From Ichthyophis bannanicus (taxonomy: Eukaryota > Chordata > Amphibia > Gymnophiona > Ichthyophiidae), in assembly GCA_033557465.1 (NCBI GenBank), contig CM066033.1, positions 906,962,808-907,026,807 on the forward strand: DNA of 64,000 nucleotides. Reading direction: 5' to 3'. Numbering within the stretch: position 1 is the first letter of the stretch; every line of letters starts with the position of its first letter. Below the pieces are notes generated by a model that ran no database searches, was not told the origin of the DNA, and worked only from the letters and a program-made list of their open reading frames with translations. Positions 54,965-64,000 of the stretch are shown one piece after another. The translations under genes were made by a program, and so were the position numbers.

Positions 54965-56102
54965 AAGCATCTATCCAGATTCTTTGTTAGCTAGAAACAC
55001 ATTCAATTGATCAGATTCCATAAACACATATTTTATCTGTTCATAAATCAAAATACACTTACAAGGATATTTAAGGAAAAAAGAGGCCCCTATTGCCAAA
55101 GCACGGGATTTCAATGCCAAAAAAGTCTTCCTGCGTTTCTGAGTGAGTCAACACACATCTGGAAAAACCTGTATCGTGCCACCACAAAACAATTGATTCT
55201 TTCTAGAAAAATACAACTCCAGAAACGCAGAGACATCCAATGAAGAAGAGACTAAACCCTTCCCCGCGTCATTGGCAAGAGGCCTCCGTAGAAGCCACCG
55301 AGGGAATATAATAAATCGAAGAAAACTTTATCGAATTAACATCATCAATCATTAAGACCTCCTTGAAATATTTATATAACAAAATAGAAGGAGAAAGGTA
55401 ATGAGTCTGGGGAAAATTTAAGAATCTTAAATTTTTTAAACGTGCAACATTCTCAAGAGACTCAATCTGATGATGTATATTAATGTTATCCCGGATAGAA
55501 GAAGAGGCAATTGCCTGCATAGCAGAAACCTGACCCCCTAATTTATTTAGAGCAGCATCATATTTCACCAAAGACTCATCATGAGCACCTAACTTCTGTA
55601 CCATATCCTTAGAAAATTGAGAGACCTGAGAAAGGGAGGCATGTAGAGACATCTCCATACGCGTCACCACCTCAAACACATCTCTCAGGGAAACATCAGT
55701 TGGAGAGACCACAGATGGGACAGTAGTAGGAAACTCCAATGGAGATGAAAGAACAGACAATAGGCATTTATCATCCTCAACTACAGAAATAGTAACAACG
55801 TCTCCATTATCCAACGAGGGTTTCACCCCCAGACTGACATCCCTGGGGGAGAGTCCCTTAGTAGTCTCAACTTCCTGACTGGGTAGGGAAGGACCCTGCG
55901 CAATAAGAGAAGAGTCAGAGACAGTACTTACGGACCCAAGGGTCACGTCCGATAACTCACGCTCTCCCTGAACTTTTTGAAGATGCACATCCATTGGGCC
56001 CACAATCTTGGGAGCCTTTTGGGTGTTCACCCCAGGAAACACCTTTTTACGTCGCTTGCCCATGGACCCGCAGAACTCCTCTGTAACTCCTCGTTGCTCC
56101 AA
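54965..56102 (-). pseudogene. L1-like ORF1 protein (coiled coil, RRM, CTD), one frameshift
   Basis: Starts MEQRGVTEEFCGSMGKRRKK at 56102. A Ser/Val-rich N-terminus is followed by a coiled coil (about residues 145-220: EMSLHASLSQVSQFSKDM; LNKLGGQVSAMQAIASSS), then the RRM entry NVARLKNLRFLNFPQTH. The first frame ends at 55269. The C-terminal domain continues in another frame with FPDVC, TQKRRKTFLALKSRALAIGA and FLKYPCKCILIYEQIKYVFM. This order is that of L1 ORF1p, an RNA-binding trimer. One frameshift apart, it is well kept. Confidence 0.75.
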
Positions 56103-56190
56103 AGGGGCTCCAAAGGGGCGTGTCCTGCCCCTTTGGTCACGCCCCTTCAGTCACGCGACCACGGGTGCACGCCCGCGGGTCGCGTACCGC

Positions 56191-56610
56191 GGGGGACCGC
56201 AAGCTTTTAAAGGTCCTGGGGGTGGGGCTACACCGCTCCTCCTGCCGCAATCAGCAACACCGGCTCCAGCTGACCCCGCTCGCTCCGGTTCTCCAGCGGG
56301 GGACCGCAAGATTTTAAAGGTCCTGGGGGGTGGGGCTACACCATTCCTCCTGCCGCAATCACCAACACCGGCTCCAGCTGACCCCGCTCGCTCCGGTTCT
56401 CCAGCGGGGGACCGCAAGATTTTAAAGGTCCTGGGGGGTGGGGCTACACTGCTCCTCCTGCCGCAATCACCAACACCGGCTCCAGCTGACCCCACTCACT
56501 CCGGTTCTCCAGTGGGGGACCGCAAGATTTTAAAGGTCCTGGGGGGCAGGGCTACACCGCTCCTCCTGCCGCAATCACCAACACCGGCTCCAGCTGACCC
56601 CGCTCGCTCC
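56191..56610 (-). repeat. Four tandem 108-bp monomers upstream of ORF1
   Basis: GGGGGACCGC begins at 56191, 56298, 56406 and 56514 (spacing 107, 108, 108). Each unit has TTTTAAAGGTCCTGGGGG, CTCCTCCTGCCGCAATCA and CCGGCTCCAGCTGACC. They are CpG-rich and lie directly 5' of ORF1 in its orientation, like the promoter monomers of some L1 families. Confidence 0.88.
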
Positions 56611-56999
56611 CCTGTTGGGGGAATTTCTAAACAATTTTTTAAACTCATACCACATCTCTTGAATCCTATTGCAACTCTATGTGGGGTTGAAATGTCCCTT
56701 GCTCTCAGATCTTCCCTTTCTTGCCTGATGTCTTTGCTGTTTTCTTTTCAGATAAGGCTATTGATCTGCCAAAAAACATTCTTGACATCATCAAATAACT
56801 CCGTATATAAGTCCAGTCCCAGATGCTCTCTGATTTGTTTTAATCCAGTTTCAATGACTAGTCTGAACAAACTACTATCAATAATGACTCGCTGGTGAAA
56901 AGTTTATGAAGGGTCCATTATCAAGTCTTTAGCATCTGTATCTCTCACTTGGTTTGCAGCTTGTCATGCTGTGAGGATTTGTTTGCATCAATGATGCTG
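56611..56999. other. No gene recognised
   Basis: A/T-rich sequence between the half-L1 and the RTE-like LINE. No motif found. Confidence 0.35.
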
Positions 57000-58786
57000 A
57001 GGGCTAAGCTATCAGTAGCTTAATTACTGGCAGGGTCTCCCAAGATGGACAGGTCTCAGCTGGGGTGCCAGACCAAGACAAACCACCCATCTGGGCAGCA
57101 GTAGAATGGGACGGTGTTGGCGGCAGAGGATCACATTTCTGTGACAATGGCAACAACACTAGAATTACCTGTGCGGAAGAAAAGCCTGGCAATCTACTTC
57201 CGTATCTTGCCATGGAAACCCAATGGATAGTCACAACAAAACAAATTGCACTATAGAGCTGGAAGATGAGACCCCCAGGTCAGAACCCACTCAGCTGGCT
57301 ACTGGGGAGGAGCTGAAGACATTTCAGAGTAAAGTCAGCATTTATGATGTGATTGGATTAAAGCCCTCAGGATGTTTGACTAGGAGCTTCTGGGTTGCCA
57401 GGAGTCAGGACTGACTCAAAGGCACACATTGCATTTTTGTAGCTGTGCATGAAATGAGTCAGAAGCTGCAAAGATGTCTTACATATTGGATCATGGAACG
57501 GACAAAGCATGAACCAAGGGAAGTTTGAAGTGGTCAAGAATGAAATGGAACATGTACAACTCGATCTTTTGGGTGTCAGCGAAATGAAATGGACTGGCAT
57601 TGGGCACTTTGAACCTAATGATCACATGGTCTGCTATGCCAGAAATGAAAGACAAAGAAGAAATGGTATTGCATTTATAATTAAGAAGAAACTTGCAAGA
57701 ACTGCAATGAAATATAATGCGATCATTGAATGCTTAATTTCTATTTGTCTATGAGGAATGCCCATCAGCAGAACTAAAATTCAAGTATGTGCCCCAACAA
57801 CAGCTGCAGAAGAGGATGAAGTTGATGAGTTCTATGACTTGACCCAGTGAAAAGCGGGATATAAATACAGTTAAATAAATAAACAACTATAAGCTGAAAT
57901 TCACAGAACATGCAAACAGAATATCCTGATAGTCATGGGTGACTGGAACCCAAATGTTGGCAACAAAGAAGAAGGCAAAGTGGTTGGGAAAATATGGACT
58001 TGGCAACAGAAATGAAGTTTTGTTTTAAAATTTAAATAGAAATGAAGTTGGAGAAAGACTGATAGAATTCTGCAAGAACAACGATCTATTTATCTCAAAA
58101 ACATTCTTCCAGCAGCATAAGCGGTGACTGTACACAGGGACTCCACCCAATGGATTGTACAAAACTCAAATTGACTACTTCTGTGAAAGTCAATGATGGA
58201 AAAGCTCTATAACATCAACAAAGACAAAACCTGGAGCTGACTGTGGTACAGATGACCAATTACTAGTATGCAAATTCAAACTAAAGTTGAAAAAGAGCAA
58301 GCCACTCATGAATGTAGCAAAATATGACCTTGAGAATATACCACCGGAATTTAAAGACTGCCTGCAAAATCAATTTGCTGCTTTAGATACAAATGACAGA
58401 ACTCTAGAAGAGTTATAGGATGACATCAAGAAGGTTGTGTTGGAAGAAAATCAGAAGTCTCTACAAAAAGTGAAAAAGCAAAAACTCTGAAAATTGCCCA
58501 GAAATGCAGAGAATCTAAAGCCAGAGGAGAAAGAGAGGCAATCGCAGAACTCAACAGAGATTTCCAATGTGCAGCAAGACAAGATAAGGAGACGTACTAC
58601 AATGAGGCATGCAAGGAAATAGAAGCAGAGACTATTAGAGAAAGAATAAGATCAGCTTTCCTAAAGCTGTGAGTGTTAAAGAAAAAATTCCAGCCTCGAA
58701 TTGGAATGTTACAAGATGCTCAAGGATCCATGTTGAATGATGCTGAGAAGGTAGAATATACAGAGTCATTATACCATAAAGATCAT
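57000..58786 (+). mobile_element. RTE/BovB-like LINE, 5' part
   Basis: The endonuclease frame at 57509-57754 reads MNQGKFEVVKNEMEHVQLDL, then LGVSEMKWTGIGHF, the signature start of BovB/RTE endonucleases; GSWNGQSM lies just upstream. Further pieces follow to 58780 with many stops (DLFISKTFFQQHKR; IDYFCESQ). The RT continues only after the nested CR1-like LINE, at 61620. The 5' limit is approximate. Confidence 0.78.
57841..57885 (+). repeat. Short LINE/SINE-tail insertion
   Basis: CCAGTGAAAAGCGGGATATA followed by AATACAGTTAAATAAATAAA interrupts the RTE reading frame (EFYD | NNYKLKFTEH). Such 'cgggatataaat...aaataaataaa' words are common ends of L2-type LINEs and their SINEs. Confidence 0.5.
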
Positions 58787-61619
58787 AAGAACATAAGAAC
58801 ATAAGATATGCCATACTGGGTCAGACCAAGGTCCATCAAGCCCAGTATTCTGTTTCCAACAGTGGCCAATCTAGGTCATATGTACCTAGCAGTTTCCCCA
58901 AGAGACACAAGTTCCACAATGCTTGTACTGGGTCAAGCATTGATATCTTCGGTCACTTCTTAATAATGGTTTATGGACCTTTCCTCCAGGAACTTGTCCA
59001 AACCTTTTTTAAACCCAGCTACACTAACAGCCTTTACTACATCCTCCGGAAACAAATTCCAGAGTTTGATTACACGTTGAGTGAAAAAATATTTTTTTTT
59101 ATTAGTCTTAAATAGTTTACCCTGTAGCTTCATTGCATGTCCCCTAGTCTTTCTATATTCTGATAACGTAAACAATCGATCTACGTTTACCCATTCCACT
59201 CCATTCATTAATTTATAGACTTCTATCATATCTCCCCTCAGCCGTCTCTTTTCCAGGTTAAAGAGCCCTAACCTTTTTAGCCTTTCTTCATAGGAGTATC
59301 CTTCCATCCCCTTTACCATTTTGGTGGCTCTTCTCTGAACCTTTTCTAAAATCGCTATATCCTTTTTAAGATACGGCGACCAGAATTGCACACAATATTC
59401 AAGGTGCGGTCTCACCATGGAACGATATAGAGGCATTATAATATCTTTTGTTTTATTTTACATTCCTTTCCTTATCATACCTAGCATTCTATTTGCTCTC
59501 TTGGCCGCCGCTGCGCACTGGGCCGAGGGTTTTAACATGGTATCCACAATGACGCCTAAATCTTTTTCCTGGGTGGTGGTTCCTAATGTGGAACCTTGCA
59601 TCGTGTAACCATAGTTTGGGTTGTTCTTCCCTAGGTGCATAACCTTGCACTTGTCCACATTAAATTTCATCTGCCATTTTGATGCCCAGTCTTCCAATTT
59701 ATCAAGATCCTCTTGCAATTTTTCACAATCCTCTTGGGTTTTAACAACTTTAAATAGTTTTGTGTCATCTGCAAATTTGATCACCTCACTCGTTATTCCA
59801 ATTTCCAGGTCATTTATGAATATGTCAAAAAGCAGCGGACCTAGCACAGATCCCTGGGGTACACCACTATTCACCTTTCTCCATTGGGAAAATTGGCCAT
59901 TTAGCCCTACCCTCTGCTTTCTATCTTTTAACCAATTCCTGATCCACAATAGTACACTGCCTCCTATCCCATGACTCTTTAGTTTTGCCAAAAGTCTCTG
60001 ATGAGGGACCTTGTCAAAGGCTTTCTGAAAGTCCAGATACACAATATCAAACGACTCACCTTTGTCCACCTGTTTATTCACTCCTTCAAAAAAACATAAC
60101 AGATTAGTAAGACAAGATCTTCCTTGTCTAAAGCCATGTTGGCTGTCTCCCATTAGGTTGTGACTATCTACATGCTGAGTAATTTTATTCTTTATGATGG
60201 TTTCTACCATTTTTCCTGGTACTGACGTCAGGCTCACCGGTCTGTAGTTTCCCGGATCACCCCTGGAACCCTTTTTAAAAATTGGTGTTACATTGGCGAT
60301 CCTCCAATCTTCAGGTATTAGAGATGATTTTAATGATAGTTCACAGATTACTGATAGCAGGTCTGCAATCTCATATTTCAGTTCTTTCAACACCCTTGGA
60401 TGTATACCATCCGGCCCAGGTGATTTGCTACTCTTCAGTTTATCTAATAGTTGTAAGACATCTTCCCGATGTATCGATATTTCCTTCAATTCTTCCGCAC
60501 CTTTAAATACCACTTCAGTCATGGGTAACATCCCTGCATCTTCCTCAGTAAAGACCGAAGCAAAGAATTCATTCAGTCTCTCCGCTATCGCCTTGTCGCC
60601 TCTTAGTGCTCCTTTAACCCCTTTATCATCTAATGGACCAACTGACTCTCTCACAGGTTTTTTTTGCTACGAATGTACTTGAAAAGGTCTTTATTTCGCG
60701 TTTTTGCTTCCGCAGCAAGCTTCTTCTCAAATTCTCTCTTTGCCTGCCTTATCAATGCCTTGCATTTGACTTGCCAGTGCTTGTGCTGTTTCCAGGTTTC
60801 GTCGTTTGGCTCTTTTTTCCATTTCCTGAAAGATGCTTTTTTGGCAACTACAGCCTCTCTGACCTCACCTTTAAACCATGCTGGCAGTTTTTTGGACTTC
60901 CTTCCACTTTTCTTAAAGCGTGGAATACAGCTGGTCTGGGCTTCCAAGATAGTATTTTTCAACAACACCCAAGCTTGATGTACGTCTTTATCCTTGGAAA
61001 CTGCTACTTTTAGTTTTTTCTTAACTGTTTTCCTCATTTTATCATAGTCTCCCTTTCGAAAGTTAAAAGGTAGTACTGTGGATTTCCTTACTATCCCTCC
61101 TCCACTAATTAAATCAAAGGCATTTCATCATCCATTTGGTCATTCTGGCCAGGTGCTCGATAGTACACCCCCACTGCCATTGCCTTCCCCTTTTATATGG
61201 AATTTCAATCCATATAGATTCTACAGCAGATTTTGGTTCCTGCAAAACTTTAATCCTTTCTGAGTCAATGCCCTCTCTAACATAGAGCGCAACCCCTCCA
61301 CCAGTTTGATCAGCTCTATCATTACGATATAGTTTGTACCCAGGTATCACAGTGTCCCACTGGTTGTCCTCCTTCCACCATGTCTCTGATATTCCAATCA
61401 TATCTAACCTTTCATTTAGTGCTATATATTCTAACTCTCCTATCTTATTCTTTAGACTTCTAGCATTTGCATACAAGCATTTTAGAGAATGTATTTTATT
61501 CATGTTAATTTGGCTATTGTTAGACATGGGTAAATTGGGATCTTTAAGCTCTGTCTGCTCCATACTTGAGGGCATTTGGACTACTTTACTCTTTTGTGGA
61601 ACCTCTCTGCTGCCTGAAG
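58787..61619 (-). mobile_element. CR1-like LINE, longest copy, nested in the RTE
   Basis: 3' end at the left, with a CATAAGAA tail repeated three times (58787-58808). It contains endonuclease start, linker, RT and C-terminal domain. Part of the endonuclease is deleted between about 61140 and 61040. RTE sequence flanks it on both sides (58786 and 61620), so it is younger than the RTE. Confidence 0.9.
58960..61590 (-). pseudogene. CR1-like ORF2 (endonuclease-RT), one stop and an internal deletion
   Basis: Endonuclease start: SLKCLYANARSLKNKIGELE, DMIGISETWWKEDNQWD and GGGVALYVREGI (61500-61250). After a deletion come the linker (VRKKLKVAV-like; KHWQVKCKALIRQAKREFEK) and an RT frame 60654-59458 with YLDFQKAFDKVPH, VPQGSVLGPLLFDIFIND and KFADDTKLFK. 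TAA at 59458-59460 is in frame with the C-terminal frame 59436-58960 ([20 protein letters not shown] ... EERSINHY), so only one stop separates them. RT and C-terminal domain are otherwise clean, which suggests recent activity. Confidence 0.9.
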
Positions 61620-62796
61620 TGCAAGCAGGGTTCAGGAAAGGACAAGGAATGAGAGACATCATCGCGGATGTGAGATTGATCCTTGAAAAGACAAAAGGAT
61701 ATCTATATGTATTTTATCGACTACAGCGAGGTTTTTGACCATGTAAACCATAAGAAACTCTGGGCTACATTTAGAAGCATGGGTATACCACAAAACCTGA
61801 TTGTTCTCTTGCACAGTCTTTACATTGATCAAGAAGCAACAGTTTGAATGGAACAAGGAGAACAGAATGGTTTAAAATCAGCAGAGGTATATGACAAGGC
61901 TGCATACTTTCCCCCTACTTGTTTAATTTATATGCAGAACAAATCATCAGAGAAGCAGAACTGTATGAAGACAACCGAGGTGTGAAGATTGATAGAAGAC
62001 TCATCAAGAACCTTCACTATGCTGATGATACCACATTACTGGCTGAAAGTGAAGACAATCTGAAACATTTACTTCTCAAGACCAAGGAACATAGTCTTAA
62101 GATAGGCCTTCACTTTAATGTAAAGAAGACAAATATCCTGACAACTGGCAAAATCAATAAGTTCATCATTGATGGAGAAGAAATTGAAATAGTGGGCAAC
62201 TTTAAGCTACTTGAATCAGCTATCAAAGAAACAACAAGTAGTCAGGAAATCAGACCACATTGCTCTTGGCAAAATGGCTATGAAGGACCTAGACAAGATT
62301 CTCAAGAGCAGAGATGTCTCTCTCCATACAAAGATTTGACTTGTTCAAGCCATGGTATTTTCAATAACGTCATATGGAGGCGAAAGTTGGACAGTGAAAA
62401 AGATAGACAGGAAGAAAATTGATGCCTTTGAATTATGGTGCTGGCGATGAATACTGTATATACTATGGACTGCCCAAAGAACAAACCAGTCAGTACTAGA
62501 GAAGATCAAACCTAAGCTTTCTTTAGAAGCTCAGATGACAAGACTTCAACTTTTATGCTTTGGACACATCATGCGAAGAGAGAAATCATTAGAGAAAAAC
62601 ATCATGCTTGGCAAGGCAGAAGGTCAGCACAAAAGAGGAAGGCCAGCAATGAGATGGATCAATAACAATAACAGCAGCTCTGGGGGCCACTCTGTCAACA
62701 ATGAGCTGCCTGACTGAAGACCGAACACAGTTTAGGAAAACTATACAAAGGGTCGACTTGAGTCAACAACGACTTGATGGCACTTAACAACAACAG
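61620..62796 (+). mobile_element. RTE/BovB-like LINE, 3' part
   Basis: Resumes with VQAGFRKGQGMRDIIADVRL, degraded motif A, GCILSPYLFNLYAEQIIREA (motif B region) and LHYADDTTLLAESEDNLKHL (motif C). The later text RLQLLCFGHIMRREKSLEKN and GKAEGQHKRGRPAMRWI is the BovB-type C-terminus. The 3' end has GGTCGACTTGAGTCAACAAC and ACTTAACAACAACA, a typical RTE tail. Stops and frameshifts are many. Confidence 0.83.
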
Positions 62797-63365
62797 CTGC
62801 TTTATGAACAATCATTAACAGTAGTCTGGTCCAGAGCTCCTTATTAGCCTGTTGAAAGAAGGCTAGGGTCTTTCATGCAGCAGGGGCTGATGAAAGTAAA
62901 AATGCAGGAGAAGAAGCTGTTTTTCATGAAGGAAAAGATGTGCACAAGATGCAATATCCGCACAGAACAGCTAGAGGGAGCAGGCATGCACTCACAGAGC
63001 CTGAGTGGACACACTTAGCTAATGGAGAGCACCTGACAGTGAGCCCGGAAAGCTCAAACACAGGAGAGCTTTATAAACGGAAGACTGGAGACTGGAGGGG
63101 GCAGAGCAGTGTTTGCAGGTGTGGAGCTGGAGGTAAAGCTGAAGGTTTACAAGAAAGAAGCACCACAAGCAAGGACCAAGCAGAAAGAAGCACTTGGGAA
63201 ACTAATGCTGGGCAAAGGAACAATCACCTTTGGAGGCAAAGCAGAGTGAAAGAAAGAAGCCTGCTTGGACCAGAGGAACCTGGAGCTAAACCGAAAGGTA
63301 ACAGAAGCTTTCAGAGAGGAGACTGGCACAGGGATTGTATTCTATTTGCTGCTGGAAGCCAAGGT
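62797..63365 (+). other. Leader or coding part of an LTR-type element, uncertain
   Basis: A frame at 62940-63386 reads as a hydrophilic, low-complexity protein (ERSTTSKDQAERSTWETNAG; GAKPKGNRSFQRGDWHRD), of the same general composition as the accessory frames at 26730 and 37243. No domain can be named. Confidence 0.35.
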
Positions 63366-63709
63366 ATGCTGACTCTGTTTCTATGAAGAAAACCTTACCT
63401 TATAAAAAGCCTTTTGAAAGTAATGCTAAACCTGTGAGAAAGGAAAGCAAGGCTACCTCTCATAAGCCAAGTAGCCAACGCCCGAGGGTAGGCCATGCTC
63501 ATTGGCAAACACTAGAGGAACTCTTTAAACATCCAGAGAACAGGACTAGGGCCTGGCCAGAAATTATAGCCAGTGAAACCACTGATACAGACAGAGATAA
63601 TCCTGAGCCGATGCAAGTGGAACTTGTAGAGCCAAGCCTTTTATCTCAGGAAGAGATGGACTGTTCTTTGTGTATTTCAGGCAGTGCAGAGTCACTGTTA
63701 AACCTGTGA
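63366..63709 (+). CDS. Accessory-type frame with M-D-C-S terminus
   Basis: Overlaps the previous frame in another phase. Basic, Ser/Lys-rich start (KKPFESNAKPVRKESKATSH), then PEPMQVELVEPSLLSQEEMD, then CSLCISGSAESLLNL and stop. The end matches the pattern of the Gypsy accessory frame (EPMLVEEE...YMDCSLSKLL) and the ERV-insert frame (EEEM...VPMDCSTC), and the KKPF word is shared with the Gypsy one. A third member of the same family is inferred. The element would continue to the right of the window. Confidence 0.5.
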
Positions 63710-64000
63710 ATGATATATGTTATCTTCAGAATGTTATTCATTCGCTAAATGGAAGAAGAGTGCTGAAACATTTGCTTTACTCTGGAAAGCTTAACAGCAT
63801 TGTTTCAACTGTGAAGCATAACAGTTTTTGTTAACCTGAGCTGATTTCATTCCTGAAGTTAAGGACTTTTTCTTTAGGTTGTGTGATGAGGAAGTTCCAT
63901 TTCCTACCTTAAAAACACAGGATTCACTGAATTCTAGTCTTGAAGCTGACAGGCAGGCAGGCCATGTGAGCAGCAGTTGTCAGGGGCGACATAAACAAAC
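63710..64000 (+). other. Sequence after the accessory frame, possibly LTR
   Basis: By analogy with 37243-37301 this should be U3 of an LTR, but no second copy is available and no TG...CA limit can be set. The AATGATAT word just after the stop is also found just after the stop at 26730. Confidence 0.3.

Larger units (their letters stand above)
54784..56610 (-). mobile_element. ORF1-only L1-like element (half-L1) with tandem monomers
   Basis: In minus orientation: four GC-rich 107-108-bp monomers (56610-56191), ORF1 (56102 to about 54965), about 150 bp of 3' UTR with AATAAAG (near 54810), then a 13-base A-tract (T-run 54784-54796). No endonuclease or RT lies between ORF1 and the tail. This is the structure of mammalian HAL1 elements. 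An internal deletion of a full L1 is the alternative. Confidence 0.7.

Noticed and set aside
56008..56898. 296-codon plus-strand frame with four repeated Pro/Ala-rich units
   Set aside because: Made by the 108-bp monomers, whose length is divisible by three; antisense to the half-L1.
1..64000. CRISPR arrays, operons, riboswitches, prokaryotic promoters
   Set aside because: Nothing of this kind is expected or seen in this vertebrate nuclear sequence; the tandem repeats present lack spacer structure.
1..64000. tRNA or rRNA genes
   Set aside because: I found no cloverleaf with A and B boxes; the tRNA-like words are the two primer-binding sites and a MIR-like SINE.

Overview
This window is from a large, repeat-rich vertebrate nuclear genome. 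About four fifths of it is recognisable transposable-element (TE) sequence. The mixture is L1-like, CR1-like, L2-like and RTE/BovB-like LINEs, several tyrosine-recombinase DIRS elements, a SCAN-gag Ty3/Gypsy element, a gammaretrovirus-like ERV, a Tc1/mariner and a hAT. That mixture fits a tetrapod with an expanded genome. An amphibian, perhaps a caecilian, is my best guess, but this is inference and a reptile is not excluded.

The only host gene I can anchor is CAD (carbamoyl-phosphate synthetase 2 / aspartate transcarbamylase / dihydroorotase). Its first coding exon lies on the minus strand at 21467-21548. It ends in a GTGAGT donor and sits in a CpG island (about 21300-21950) with a CACGTG E-box and a CCAAT box. 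I could not find exon 2. If the gene is intact, everything left of 21467 is probably CAD intron 1.

Layout. 1-4867: degraded L1-like LINE (+) with a CR1-type scrap inside it. 5441-5615: solo DIRS terminal repeat. 6090-12069: full-length DIRS element (-) with inverted terminal repeats, internal complementary region, gag, RT-RNase H and tyrosine recombinase. 12070-12770: LINE scrap and a strong hairpin. 12770-19395: an old DIRS remnant with a second degraded DIRS (13578-18603) nested in it. 21300-21950: CAD promoter and exon 1. 22231-31030: young ERV (-) with 464-bp LTRs differing at 3 sites, 4-bp ATCT target duplication, tRNA-Arg-like primer site, gag carrying a 1.5-kb insertion, pol cut off inside integrase, and no env. 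31100-34100: DIRS fragment and a CR1-like LINE holding a MIR-like SINE. 34700-36614: L1 and L2-like fragments. 36615-42140: Gypsy element (-) with SCAN-like gag, protease, dUTPase, RT-RNase H, and an accessory reading frame in place of integrase. 42141-44117: CR1-like LINE (+). 44560-47120: L2-like LINE (-). 47123-48185: CA-rich minisatellite. 49536-51964: hAT. 52012-53570: Tc1. 54784-56610: ORF1-only L1-like element with tandem 108-bp monomers. 57000-62796: RTE/BovB-like LINE split by a CR1-like LINE. 62800-64000: an LTR-element-like coding region related to the Gypsy accessory frame.

The points most worth following are: (i) a family of basic, low-complexity accessory proteins that appears three times (Gypsy 37243-38220, ERV gag insert 26730-27824, window end 63366-63709) with a related acidic plus M-D-C-S C-terminus, whose frame in the Gypsy copy runs through the polypurine tract into the LTR; (ii) a dUTPase inside a SCAN-gag Gypsy element; (iii) a half-L1 (ORF1 only) with promoter-like monomers; and (iv) a recent ERV LTR about 0.69 kb upstream of the CAD start codon in the same orientation.
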